Part shown: positions 1 through 9,600 of the stretch, piece by piece
Position numbering within the stretch: the stretch's first letter is position 1
How the letters are laid out: every line of letters starts with the position of its first letter
Virus record (IMG/VR): IMGVR_UViG_3300044641_002616
Location: 1 to 30,276 of that record
Source: a virus
Strand: one strand, 5' to 3'
DNA length: 30,276 nucleotides
Notes under the pieces: model-generated
The model's database searches: none
The model's input: only the letters and a program-made list of their open reading frames with translations
What the model was told of the DNA's origin: nothing
Made by a program: the position numbers and the translations under genes

Positions 1-2
1 AA

Positions 3-857
3 GAAAATACCTTTGACTCGACTGATGATCTCGACGCCAAAGAAAGTCGTCTTACCGAAGAAGCTCGCCTTGCAGAGATTGGTGAAAAACTAATTAAGCA
101 AGAAGAAGAACGAGAGCAGCGCAAATACGATCAGGCCCGTGAGGATGCCGAATCAGAACTGCGTTATGCTGGTAAGTTCAAGTCTGCTGAGGATCTTGAG
201 AAGGCTTACAAAGAGCTGGAAAAGAAACTTGGTCAGAAAGAGAGTAATGATTCTCCTACGGAAGAAGAGCCCGATGGAGAAGAATCATCAGAAAATGAAG
301 AGGAAGATCAGGAAGAAGAGGTTGCTGTTTCTGAAGAAGCTGAGTTTCTTAAGTCTGCTTCTGAAGAGTATTATTCCAACAACAATCAACTTAAGCCTGA
401 AACCATTCAAAAGCTTAAGGAGATGCCTTCGGAGAAACTTGTCGAGGCATACCTAAATAATGTCAGAAACTCTCCAGCAGCAACGCCTCAGGTCCTAACA
501 GATGCTGATGCAAAATCAATTGTTGATTCTGTTGGTGGCACTGATTCTTACAATCAAACACTTGCTTGGGCAGCGGATAATCTTTCCCCCACTGAAGTTG
601 CTGCGTATGACAACGTAGTTAACAGCGGGAATAAGGATGCGATCTTCTTTGCTGTTCAAGCTCTTAATCAAAAGTATAAGGATTCCGTGGGATTCGAAGG
701 GCAGCAAGTCTCTGGTAAAAATGTTCGTAATTCCGTCAAGGGATTCCGTTCACAAGCCGAACTGGCTCAAGCCATTTCTGATCCTCGTTACCGTAATGAT
801 CCGGCGTATAGGCTGGACGTTGAAGAAAAACTGGCTGCAAGTGGCGATCTGCTTTAA
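3..857 (+). CDS. Capsid scaffolding protein (T7 gp9-like), 5' end outside window
   Basis: The reading frame is open from the first bases of the window, so the start lies upstream; 284 residues are visible. The protein is very acidic in its first half (Glu-rich runs at about visible residues 20-45 and 80-115), with a Lys/Leu/Glu block reading RYAGKFKSAEDLEKAYKELE that is typical of scaffold proteins of cyanopodoviruses. The C-terminal half is less biased and ends in a charged helix. Scaffold proteins direct procapsid assembly and leave before the head matures. Position directly upstream of the major capsid gene supports the call, as in T7 gene 9 to gene 10. A GC hairpin follows about 10 bases after the stop codon. 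Confidence 0.85.
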   Translation, partial: ENTFDSTDDLDAKESRLTEEARLAEIGEKLIKQEEEREQRKYDQAREDAESELRYAGKFKSAEDLEKAYKELEKKLGQKESNDSPTEEEPDGEESSENEEEDQEEEVAVSEEAEFLKSASEEYYSNNNQLKPETIQKLKEMPSEKLVEAYLNNVRNSPAATPQVLTDADAKSIVDSVGGTDSYNQTLAWAADNLSPTEVAAYDNVVNSGNKDAIFFAVQALNQKYKDSVGFEGQQVSGKNVRNSVKGFRSQAELAQAISDPRYRNDPAYRLDVEEKLAASGDLL

Positions 858-1057
858 GTAGATTGTGGGGACTGCAATGTCCCCCTGCCTATTGAGGATG
901 GGATAACCTCGTTAAAAACCCAGTTCGAACTGGAGTATTGGCCCGGTGCGCTGGATACCCAATACAACGGACGTATTACCCAAAAACTGAATACTTTTAA
1001 TCCGGACAAAATTCTAAGTACTTAGGAATCAAGTAAACCCTTTTTTCCTTTAATCAA
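858..1057 (+). promoter_or_regulatory. Structured leader between scaffold and capsid genes
   Basis: This 200-base gap holds no plausible gene but several symmetric elements: a hairpin 867-872/879-884 (GGGGAC/GTCCCC), a perfect 12-base palindrome at 921-932 (CAGTTCGAACTG), an inverted repeat 935-941/959-965 (GTATTGG/CCAATAC) and another perfect palindrome at 1014-1025 (CTAAGTACTTAG). Such an unusual gap in a packed genome, placed before the most highly expressed gene, suggests a capsid promoter plus an RNA leader. I could not recognise a specific phage RNA polymerase promoter. Confidence 0.5.
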
Positions 1058-2056
1058 GTGACTGCAACTCTTACGCAACTCGGCCAGGCTAATAAGGCCG
1101 GTGATACTAAAGCCCTCTTTCTGAAGCTCTTCACCGGTGAGGTGTATGAAGCTTTCCGTAACGCTACCATTGCCAAGGGTCTGGTCCAGAACCGTACCCT
1201 CCGCAACGGCAAGGAAGCCCAATTCATCCACACCGGTCGCATCACGGCTGGCTACCACACCCCCGGCTCCGCTATCCTCGGTTCGGGCAACCCTCCTGTG
1301 GCTGAGACCACCATCGCAATGGATGACCTGCTGGTCGCCAGCGCGTTTGTGTATGATCTGAACGAGACCCTGTCTCAGTATGACATCCGTGGCCCCATCG
1401 CCCGTCAGATCGGCCAGAGCCTGGCTGAATTCTATGACCGTCGTATCTTCCGCGTTCTGGACCGTGCTTCGGGCCTGACCGCTGCTGTGACCGGCGAACC
1501 CGGTGGTTTCCAGGTCAACCTGGGTGCCAACAAGGAGTATGATGCTCAGGCCCTCGTGGACGGTTTCTTTGAAGCCGCTGCTCGCCTGGATGAGATCGCT
1601 GCTCCTAAAGATGGGCGTGTGGCCGTGCTGGCTCCTCGTCAGTACTACGCCCTGATCAGCCAGGTTGATACCAACATCCTCAACCGTGAGTATGGTAACA
1701 GCCAGGGCAACCTGAACAGCGGCGAAGGTCTCTATGAGATCGCTGGTATCCGCATCTACAAGTCGAACAACATCCCCTTCCTGGGCAAGTATGGTTCGGC
1801 TTCTGGCGCCAACATCGACGCTGCCGCTGTGACCGGTGAGAACAACAACTACGGTATTGCTTCTAACTTCACCAACAGCTGTGGTCTGATCTTCCATCGT
1901 GACGCTGCTGGCGTTGTCGAGGCGATTGGTCCTTCGGTCCAAACCACTGGCGCCGACACCAAAGTCATCTACCAAGGCGACGTGATCGTCGGTAAGCTGG
2001 CCTATGGTGCTGGTGCTGTGCGTGTGTCCTGTGCCGGTGCATTCCGCAACGTCTGA
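1058..2056 (+). CDS. Major capsid protein (T7 gp10-like)
   Basis: 332 residues, close to the T7 gp10A length. The start is GTG at 1058: the frame is closed by TAA at 1034-1036 and no ATG lies between. N-terminal sequence MTATLTQLGQANKAGDTKAL and the segments GEVYEAFRNATIAKGLVQNR and LAEFYDRRIFRVLDRA are typical of the T7-like HK97-fold capsid family. It forms the icosahedral shell. Codon choice is strikingly biased to C-ending codons (AAC, ATC, CTG, GGC), unlike the mixed usage of neighbours, which fits very high expression. No clear Shine-Dalgarno site precedes the start. A strong terminator follows. I saw no obvious gp10B-type frameshift extension. Confidence 0.95.
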   Translation: MTATLTQLGQANKAGDTKALFLKLFTGEVYEAFRNATIAKGLVQNRTLRNGKEAQFIHTGRITAGYHTPGSAILGSGNPPVAETTIAMDDLLVASAFVYDLNETLSQYDIRGPIARQIGQSLAEFYDRRIFRVLDRASGLTAAVTGEPGGFQVNLGANKEYDAQALVDGFFEAAARLDEIAAPKDGRVAVLAPRQYYALISQVDTNILNREYGNSQGNLNSGEGLYEIAGIRIYKSNNIPFLGKYGSASGANIDAAAVTGENNNYGIASNFTNSCGLIFHRDAAGVVEAIGPSVQTTGADTKVIYQGDVIVGKLAYGAGAVRVSCAGAFRNV

Positions 2057-2060
2057 TAAC

Positions 2061-2083
2061 TCCTAATCTGGAGATTATTAGGA
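2061..2083 (+). repeat. Hairpin just after capsid stop codon
   Basis: TCCTAAT at 2061-2067 pairs with ATTAGGA at 2077-2083 around a 9-base loop. It lies between the capsid stop and the terminator, with no T run of its own. It may protect the 3' end of the capsid mRNA or be an RNA processing site. Confidence 0.5.
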
Positions 2084-2090
2084 ACAAGTT

Positions 2091-2119
2091 AGGGGGTCTC
2101 TACGGGGGCCTCCTTTTTT
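2091..2119 (+). terminator. Rho-independent terminator after the capsid gene
   Basis: A 10-bp stem (AGGGGGTCTC at 2091-2100 with GGGGCCTCCT at 2105-2114, including G-T wobble pairs) with loop TACG is followed by a T run at 2115-2119. Its place directly downstream of the capsid gene matches T-phi of T7, where partial termination sets capsid expression apart from downstream tail genes. Confidence 0.85.
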
Positions 2120-2136
2120 ATACCCGTGTCTGTCCA

Positions 2137-2751
2137 ATGACTTTTGCTACCACGCAGCTTGAAGCTGTCAATCAAATGCTTACTGGCATCGGACAGGCTC
2201 CGGTGACTTCTCTTGATTCGTTTAATCCTGAAGTGGCTACGGCACTTAGCATTCTTGATGATGCTAACCGTTCTGTTCAAGGAGAAGGATGGAACTTCAA
2301 TACTGAATATAAGTATCCATTCGTTTCCGATGTGAATGGTGACATCTTTGTGCCAAATACTGTTCTGCAAATTGCAGACAACAAGATTGCTAACGTACAA
2401 AAATACCAGACCGTATTGCGCCAAGGTCGGCTTTACGATAAAATCAATCACACCTACACTTTTCCCATTAACACCACGATTTACTGTGATGTGATCTGGG
2501 CATTCGACTTTGAGGATCTTCCACAAATCTTTAAGGATTACATCACCATCAAGGCCACCCGCATCTTCTATGATCGTGTGGCAGGAGATATTGATACGGT
2601 GAAGTTTAAGATCTTTGAATCGGATGAAGGGATGGCCAGGGCCAACTGCTTGTCTTATGATACGCAGACCTCCGAAGCTAATATCTTTGGAATTGAGACT
2701 GGTCAAAATTATTACATTTCATTCACACCATATCGAGCACTGGCACGCTAA
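2137..2751 (+). CDS. Tail tubular protein A (T7 gp11-like)
   Basis: 204 residues, close to T7 gp11 (196). The N-terminal pattern LEAVNQMLTGIGQAPVTSLD, then a helix with ALSILDDANRSVQGEGWNFN, matches the gp11 family (a run of the type L-x-A-V-N-x-x-L-x-x-I-G followed by R-x-x-Q-x-x-G-W-x-F-N). Gp11 forms the ring between the portal and the gp12 nozzle and is the gatekeeper of the tail. The stop codon shares one base with the ATG of the next gene, so the two tail-tube proteins are probably translationally coupled. Confidence 0.9.
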   Translation: MTFATTQLEAVNQMLTGIGQAPVTSLDSFNPEVATALSILDDANRSVQGEGWNFNTEYKYPFVSDVNGDIFVPNTVLQIADNKIANVQKYQTVLRQGRLYDKINHTYTFPINTTIYCDVIWAFDFEDLPQIFKDYITIKATRIFYDRVAGDIDTVKFKIFESDEGMARANCLSYDTQTSEANIFGIETGQNYYISFTPYRALAR

Positions 2752-5660
2752 TGGCTACTATCTCTCAGAAAATTCCTAACCTGATTGGTGGGGTTTCTCA
2801 ACAAGCAGACTCTTATAAGCTTGCTGGGCAGCTTAGGTCTTGTACTAATTACTTTCCAGACCCCGCCTTTGGACTCATTAAGCGTCCAGGTCTCAAGGGT
2901 ATTGGAAAACTGAGTGGAGCCGCAGCAGATGGCACTTGGTTCATGGCTGTCCGTGATGACCAAGAGCGTTACATCATTCAATTTTCTAAGGCTGGCGTAT
3001 TAAAGATTTGGGATGCTGAGTCTGGTGTTCCTAAAACAATCAATACTCCAGCTGCTAGTGCTACAACCTACGCAACGCATTCTGATTCAGCGGATCTGGC
3101 TCTGCTGCAAATCAATGACTACTACTTTGTCTTAAACAAAAAAGTAGTCACGCAAATGGCTGCAACGACAAGTGCTGCTCACTCCCACTATGCCTTTTTG
3201 CTTATTAATACTATTGGAGGTGATCTTACTTATTCGGTGACTTTGGATGCCACCACTTATACCATCACTAGTTCTAACAGTCATACTAGACTTAACGATG
3301 TACTTACAAGTTTAGTTAATGCTATTAATGCTGGTGGCACTTTTACGGCTACCGCAGTTGGTAATGCTATTTACATTGTTAAGAACACCGGAGCAGACTT
3401 CACCGTTAAGGCTTCTGGTGGTGCCACTGGAAATGCACTGGAGGCGTTTAAGGGTGAAGTGCCATCCATTACGAGTCTACCTCAACAATTTAAAAATGGG
3501 GCTATCATAAAAGTTGCTGGGGATGCAAACACCAAAGGTGATGATTACTACGTAAAGTTTACCACGGATGGTGGTGGTTCCTATGGGGCTGGTTCATGGA
3601 AAGAAACCATTGGTTACAGCGTACCACTTAGGTTTAATGGTACCACCATGCCTCACGTTATTATTCGTGAAGCCGATGGATCCTTTTCCTACCGTAATCT
3701 GAACCAAACAGCAGTTACGCCAACAGCAACACTTACTGGTGTTCCTCAAACAATATCGATTACCAACAATTCTTTTGGCAAGTATCAGGTTGGAGAAAGC
3801 TTTCCAGTAAGTGGAGGCTCCGGAACAGATCTACGCCTTAGGGTAACTAGCACCTATACTCGTACGACAACTACCACGTCTACAAATACCTCCACAACTG
3901 ACTATGTTCAGCTGGTGTATGTGACAATTGGTGGGGTTCCAACTGCTAGGTATCGCTGGTATGTGGGTGGCTCTCAAATTGCTGAGACCACAACTACCAA
4001 TCCAATTACGGTTGGAAACAAACAGATCTCTCAAAACGGAGCATTTGCTCCAGCAGCGCCACTGGCCACAACAAAGGCTGGTTTGACTATTGTCACCTCC
4101 TTTCCGAACACAATCAATGGTGTCGAGATCAGCCGTCCAGGACGTAACTACACAGCTTCTAATGTGGTTAGTTCGGAGTTTGGAGATACGTTTACGATCA
4201 ACACCGTGGCATCGGCTACCGGTACTGTAGATTTGGCTGCCAATCAGTATTGGAATGATCGAGTTGTTGGAGATACTGAATCTAATCCAGATCCAACCTT
4301 TATTGGTTCGACCATTAGCGGTATCAATTTTTTCAAGAATCGTTTGGTATTCTTCAGCAATGATAATGTGATTTGTAGTCAAGCTGGAAGTTATTTTGAC
4401 TTCTTTGCTAGTACTGTTATTACCATTGTCAACAGTGATCCGATTGATATTTCTTGTGGATCTCAGAAGCCTATTCAACTAAGGCATTCGCTTCAAATTC
4501 CACGAGGATTGATGCTGTTTGCTGATAATGCTCAGTACATTCTTGAAACTTCCACGGAAGCCTTTAGCCCCTCAACGGCTGAGATTAACCTTGTTTCTAC
4601 ATTCAGTCAAGATACCAAGGTTCCTCCTGTTGATGCGGGTAATAGTTTCATGATTCTGGATCAAAGCTCACGAGCATCCAGCATCAGAGAAATCTTGATT
4701 ACCGACTCCAATACAAAACCTCAAACAGCAGACATTACAAAACCTATACCTTCGTACTTGCCTGCTAAGGTTACGTCATTCAAGGGAAGCACTACTACTA
4801 ATACTCTTGTTCTACTTTCAGATCAAGAGAAGAATGCCATTTACATGTATCGTTGGCTTGTCAGTGAAGGCAAGGCTTTAATGAACAGCTGGTTCAAATG
4901 GGTTCTACCGGGAAATATCTCCTTGGTTAATTTTGAAGATGAATCTCTTTACATTGTAACGCAACAGCCTAATGCTTTCCTGAGTAAAGTAAATCTAGTC
5001 ACTGAGTCCTCCAGTGGGGCTTTGCTTTATGAGAATACCTATGTAGATACTCGGTTGGATTTCTACAACTATAATCCTCAAACCATTTATCTAAGTGGTA
5101 CCGACGAAACAAAGGTATGCTTTAAGGACGGACTTGAATCATTTACTGGTACGGCTGCTGTTGTGTCATTGGATCCAGTTAATCCAGGTTGGGTTAATAA
5201 TCTTACGGTTCAATACAATGCGGCTGCTCCAGTTGGACAGAAGTACTTTGTGTTATTGGAAGGAGATCAAACTTCCTACTCATGGGCTCTTGGCGTGACT
5301 TATGAAGCAGAGGCTACGCTTCCTGCGTTGTATTACAAACCAAGTGAAAATAGTGCGGATACTCTTAACATCCCTACAATCTATCGAGCAACCATTAGTA
5401 GTTACAACTCCGGGCCGTATACTGTAGAAATTGATGCGGATGGGCGTGATGTGTATTTGGCTGAACTTCCTCAAATTACAGCCAACCTCTATCAAGCTCA
5501 AACACTTCCGATGCTTCGTAATGCTAATAACACGGTGCCAATTATGGCCCGAGCAGATCAGGTATCAATCAAACTTAAGGCCGATTATCCATTCCCCACC
5601 GCCATCACAAGCCTAACATGGCAAGGATCTTTCACAACACGAGGAGTGACCAGGCAATAA
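2751..5660 (+). CDS. Tail tubular protein B (T7 gp12-like nozzle)
   Basis: 969 residues, longer than T7 gp12 (794). The N-terminus, IPNLIGGVSQQADSYKLAGQ with NYFPDPAFGLIKRPGLK, is the hallmark of this family (N-L-x-x-G-V-S-Q-Q and R-P-G). The central segment TFIGSTISGINFFKNRLVFF and the block with SSRASSIREI are also typical. The extra length lies in two places: about residues 140-230, and about residues 330-490, which include a Thr/Ser-rich stretch at 372-385. These look like added surface domains on the nozzle. Start and stop both overlap neighbours (1 base and 43 bases). Gp12 forms the end of the tail tube that carries the fibres. Confidence 0.93.
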   Translation: MATISQKIPNLIGGVSQQADSYKLAGQLRSCTNYFPDPAFGLIKRPGLKGIGKLSGAAADGTWFMAVRDDQERYIIQFSKAGVLKIWDAESGVPKTINTPAASATTYATHSDSADLALLQINDYYFVLNKKVVTQMAATTSAAHSHYAFLLINTIGGDLTYSVTLDATTYTITSSNSHTRLNDVLTSLVNAINAGGTFTATAVGNAIYIVKNTGADFTVKASGGATGNALEAFKGEVPSITSLPQQFKNGAIIKVAGDANTKGDDYYVKFTTDGGGSYGAGSWKETIGYSVPLRFNGTTMPHVIIREADGSFSYRNLNQTAVTPTATLTGVPQTISITNNSFGKYQVGESFPVSGGSGTDLRLRVTSTYTRTTTTTSTNTSTTDYVQLVYVTIGGVPTARYRWYVGGSQIAETTTTNPITVGNKQISQNGAFAPAAPLATTKAGLTIVTSFPNTINGVEISRPGRNYTASNVVSSEFGDTFTINTVASATGTVDLAANQYWNDRVVGDTESNPDPTFIGSTISGINFFKNRLVFFSNDNVICSQAGSYFDFFASTVITIVNSDPIDISCGSQKPIQLRHSLQIPRGLMLFADNAQYILETSTEAFSPSTAEINLVSTFSQDTKVPPVDAGNSFMILDQSSRASSIREILITDSNTKPQTADITKPIPSYLPAKVTSFKGSTTTNTLVLLSDQEKNAIYMYRWLVSEGKALMNSWFKWVLPGNISLVNFEDESLYIVTQQPNAFLSKVNLVTESSSGALLYENTYVDTRLDFYNYNPQTIYLSGTDETKVCFKDGLESFTGTAAVVSLDPVNPGWVNNLTVQYNAAAPVGQKYFVLLEGDQTSYSWALGVTYEAEATLPALYYKPSENSADTLNIPTIYRATISSYNSGPYTVEIDADGRDVYLAELPQITANLYQAQTLPMLRNANNTVPIMARADQVSIKLKADYPFPTAITSLTWQGSFTTRGVTRQ

Positions 5661-6160
5661 ATCTTATTCGCCCTGCCACTGTTGAAGATGCTTTCTATGT
5701 GGCATCACATCTTCAAGAAGACGATCGTCGGGAATTGGAGGGTCTTGGCCATAAAAACATGGCCCTGGCCCTCTCTATTTCTGTTCTGTCTTCTGACTTC
5801 AGTGTTACCTTTTTAAATCCTAAGGGTGACCTCTGCGGAATTGCGGGGGTATCCAGAACAGATGCCCATTGCGGATCCATATGGATGCTAACCACACCAC
5901 ATGTCCGTCCGTATCCAAAACTTTTTTTTAAGGAAGCAAAACGATGGGTCGATCAAATTGCTTCGTATGATGTCCTCCATAACATTGCTGATCCACGAAA
6001 CACTCTTCACATGAAACTTCTCCATATGCTTGGATTCAAGAAGCTCATGTATCGTACTGTGGGTCCTGACCGTTTAACCTATGTTGAATTTGCTAAGTTA
6101 ACAAAATGTGTGATGTCACAATCGCTATCGCTGCCGTCAGCGCAATTAGCTCCGGATTAG
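5618..6160 (+). CDS. T7 gp13-like protein, GNAT-related fold
   Basis: 180 residues versus 138 in T7 gp13. INLIRPATVEDAFYVASHL at residues 15-33 resembles the gp13 N-terminus (I-R-P-T-x-x-D). The middle FLNPKGDLCGIAGVSRT and the C-terminal helix with HNIADPRNTLHMKLLHMLGF match the acetyltransferase-like gp13 family (DUF2833 as I recall it), where a neighbour-to-neighbour I-A-x-x-x-N-x-x-H-x-x-x-L-x-x-x-G-F motif is kept. Gp13 is needed for virion formation in T7; its enzymatic activity is unproven. The gene starts inside the tail tube B gene (43-base overlap) and ends inside the gp14-like gene (55-base overlap); no later ATG would keep the family N-terminus. Confidence 0.8.
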   Translation: MARIFHNTRSDQAINLIRPATVEDAFYVASHLQEDDRRELEGLGHKNMALALSISVLSSDFSVTFLNPKGDLCGIAGVSRTDAHCGSIWMLTTPHVRPYPKLFFKEAKRWVDQIASYDVLHNIADPRNTLHMKLLHMLGFKKLMYRTVGPDRLTYVEFAKLTKCVMSQSLSLPSAQLAPD

Positions 6161-6687
6161 GTTCTATTGCTTCTTATCAAGCCGAACAGCAGGCTTATGC
6201 GGGACAGATGGCTGCGTATCAGGCTTCTCAGGAGGCCTACAACCGCCAGATCAAACTTAACGCTGAGGCTGCCAACCGCGCCTATGTTGCGGACCAGATG
6301 AAGCTGAAAAATGAATACGATAAGTCAGCCGTTGAGTCTCAGAAGCTTATGACTAATGCCCTTCAAGCCCAAGGCAATATCATGGCTTCTGGTAGGGTTG
6401 GTCAATCCGTTGGCATCCTTGCCCAGGATGCTGAAAGAAGCTTTGGCAGGGACATGGCTACGCTTGGTATGAATCTTGGTTATGCCAATGAGGATTATCT
6501 GCTTAGTAGTCAGAATACCTTCCAACAGGCTGAAAGTGCCAACGCCGCTGCTGCTGCTGGTAGGATGATCAGTCCTAGTGCTCCTAGTGGTCTTGGTCTC
6601 GTGTCGGGTATTGGCAGTTCCATTGTGGGTGGCCTTGGAACATATAATGAATTTGCACCCCCAGGCAAAAAGATCGGAGAAGGCTAA
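6106..6687 (+). CDS. Internal virion protein (T7 gp14-like)
   Basis: 193 residues, nearly the T7 gp14 length (196). It begins MCDVTIAIAAVSAISSGLGS, which parallels the T7 gp14 start (M-C followed by a hydrophobic Ala/Ile segment). A long Ala/Gln-rich helical region (about 25-150) and a Gly-rich hydrophobic C-terminus (GLGLVSGIGSSIVGGLG) follow. In T7, gp14 is ejected first and forms a channel in the outer membrane. The order gp13-like, gp14-like, gp15-like is that of T7. The start is fixed by homology even though it overlaps the upstream gene by 55 bases. Confidence 0.85.
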   Translation: MCDVTIAIAAVSAISSGLGSIASYQAEQQAYAGQMAAYQASQEAYNRQIKLNAEAANRAYVADQMKLKNEYDKSAVESQKLMTNALQAQGNIMASGRVGQSVGILAQDAERSFGRDMATLGMNLGYANEDYLLSSQNTFQQAESANAAAAAGRMISPSAPSGLGLVSGIGSSIVGGLGTYNEFAPPGKKIGEG

Positions 6688-6690
6688 TCC

Positions 6691-9600
6691 ATGGCTAGTA
6701 TTTATGATCCACAGGGTCCACAGGTTGCTCTTGGTGGGCCGTCTGTATCTCCAGGCTTTAGCCCTACGAGAACCTTCGATCCAAGTCAACAAATGCTTGA
6801 GGCTGTTGAACAACAGTCACGGCTTAAAAATAGAGAGATTGAACAGCTAACTGCCTTTAGTTCCACGCTGTCTAAGTTCGTACAAGAACAAGGTGAGCAG
6901 TGGAAAAAAGGTGAAATTGCAAAGGGCTTTTCTAAGTTCATCAGCAGTGGTGGTTCTCTTTCTCCAAAGTATCAACAAGAGCATAAAGAAGCAGAAGTTC
7001 GTCTCAGTGATGCAGCCAAACGGGACAACCAACTGGCAACAGTCGCTGAAACTCTTCCTAATGCTGAAGGTATTTCCGCTGGTATTCGAAATAATTCTCC
7101 AGCTTTGACTGGGTGGCAGGCCTACGGCTATAGCATTGCTCAGGCTCAGAACGCTCCGTTCTCTCTTGCCAACTACATCAATAAGGCAAGAAGCGAGAAT
7201 GCCATTATCCGTGATCCAGATACTGGAGTAGATATTACCATCGGTCCCCGCATGGGTAGGGCTCAGGCAGAACGTGTCATGGAGCTGCTTACCGAAAAGT
7301 GGTCGCTGGAAACAGGCATTTCTAAGATCAATCCTCAGGTTTTGATGGAGCACGCAGCAAATAACATTGCTGTTACCAAGCTTCGGATCATGGAGGATTG
7401 GGGCAAGGAACTGGATAGCAATGCCAAAGCCCTTCAACAAGACATTGCATTTAAGAACAGTGTTACTGCTATTGGCGGTATTACTGATCAAACAACTGCT
7501 GCCACAGCTTCTACGGCTTTAGAAAAGATCCTGAGTCCGTATTCATACCAGGAAATTAATGAGCAGTTTCCAAAGATTCTTGCTGCTGCTTATCAAGAAA
7601 AGGTGGCCGCTGGAGATCAACTTGGAGCCACTGCCCTGCTTACAAACCTTGGCAGCACCAGGCATCCGTCTGGCGTTGGTACCTATCGGGAACGCTTTCT
7701 TACAACGTTCCAAGATCTGGAAAGCAAACTTCAGGAGTTTGGGGCTGATCAGGAAAAGGCAAGGAAGGCTGATCAACTTGCACTGTTCCAACAAGAAGCT
7801 GAGCGGTACAATAATCTTCCCGCCGCCCAACGTGACGCCTTTATCAACGATCCAGCCAATGGTCTTCTGACTAGGATGCGTCTTGCTGGTATGGATGAAG
7901 ATAAGATCAGAGAGGCTCGTACTGGTGGTAGTACATCATTTGAAATTGCTCTATTGAAGGGCATCCGTGATGGTAGCCTTCTTGTAGGGTCTAATAAGAT
8001 CACCAAGTCGGTTTTGGATACCTACCTGGCCAATGGTACTATTGATAAAAGCGTTTACGATCAAGCAGTAGCAGCACCAGAGCTTGCCCAACAACAGACG
8101 GTTAACGATGTCTTCAAAGATGCTAAGGATCAAGCAGTCAATTTGATTCGTGCGTGGCAAACAAAGTCGTTTACCGGTTCGACTGTGCCCTCAGAAGCCT
8201 CCAAGGCCCAGGCTAAGGTGGTTGCAGAGGTGGCCATTGCCAAGGCCATGTCTAAATACCAAGGCACCATCCAGGCCCAGGTAGATGCCAATCAGCCAAT
8301 TAACATTATCAAAGTTTCCCAGGATCTGGCAGCTTTGGCTCGTCAGGAACTTAGTGATGCCAACTCAGCTTATTATTGGAATCCGGATACTCACTCGGCA
8401 CCTAACCTTCAAAAGGCTACTGATAAGACGCCATCCACAGCTCCTCCAACCTTCACCACCACCCTACCAAAACCCGTCATAGACGCAATTACCAACAGAG
8501 TTTCATCCAAAGCAGCTCCTGTTCTTGATCCAACAGCAGTCGATATTCCCGCCCAAATGATTGCTAACGAACAGTTGGCAGTTAATCAGGGTGGTAAAAT
8601 ATCCAGCAGCGTTGTTAACATTGCTAAGGCTTCTGGATACAAGGATGTTAATCGGTATCTTTCCGATCAAGCTACTAAAAATGGCATGACGTGGACACCG
8701 AACTCTGATCAACAAACATTCCTACGAAATGCAAAAACAATTTCTCCTAGCATCGCTGCTCGTCTTGCCGGTGAACTTACACCTTCTGAACGGCGGCGCC
8801 TTACACAACAGCTGGAAACAATACGAACCCAGCAACAAACAAAGGCGTCACTTTCGGCAGCAGCGGCGCCTGGGGGAACCTATGCCACATTCCAGAATGA
8901 TTTGATTCAGCGGGAAGGCGGCGGTACGGATCCGTACGGACAGTACAACTTTGGATTCGCCCGTAGTGGTCCCGCAGATCCAAACCTTACCAACCTGAAG
9001 GTAAGGGACGTTATTCGTGGTAACTACACGATCAATGGTCAACGTGTTGTTCACTTTGGAGCCTATCAATTCAAGGCCGATACCTTTGCAGCTGTTGCTA
9101 AGAAGGTTGGTATTTCGATGGATGCTCCATTCAACAAAGAGACCCAAGACCGTGCATTCCGAGCGGTGGTTATGGAAGGAGTCCTTCCTTGGAGGAATCG
9201 TCTGAATGATTACATGTCAGGCAAGGTTCCAGATACTGCTGCTAACAGAGCTGCTGCCATTCAAGATCTGCAAACTGAATGGACATCTATGAAGAACCTG
9301 ACTCCGGCAAAGCTTGGGTCGTATCTTCAGAACATGAGGATGGAACGGCAGCAAAGCACTGTTGATCCGAATCTTGGTACTCTGCCTCCTCCGCAACGGA
9401 CTGTTCGCGTTGGACAGATGCTGCTCAACATGGGCGTCAAGATTTGGCAACATCCAAACTTCGATCTTAATAAAGGGTACGTTGAAAAGGGCGGTAGAGT
9501 TGGTCGTCATTCCGATAATTCCAGACACTATGCTGCCAGTGCCCTTGACCTTCCTCTTTCACATAACAGTGTGACAGAGCTTGATAAGACGTTTGATTAT

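Noticed and set aside
915-940. TTCGAAC element resembling a tRNA T-loop
   Set aside because: The flanks do not form the 5-bp stem with a 7-base loop and no acceptor, D or anticodon arms can be drawn upstream.
936-951. ATTGG-CCCGGTG string resembling the Syn5-type phage promoter
   Set aside because: Only the first five bases agree with the published consensus as I remember it, and no second copy was seen in other gaps.
1022-1975. Long ORF on the - strand (317 codons)
   Set aside because: It is antisense to the major capsid gene in its biased codon frame; the apparent protein has no domain pattern and the + strand frame is clearly the gene.
2030-2060. Search for a T7 gene 10-type frameshift at the capsid end
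   Set aside because: No slippery run is visible before the stop and the downstream frames do not give a plausible extension before the terminator.
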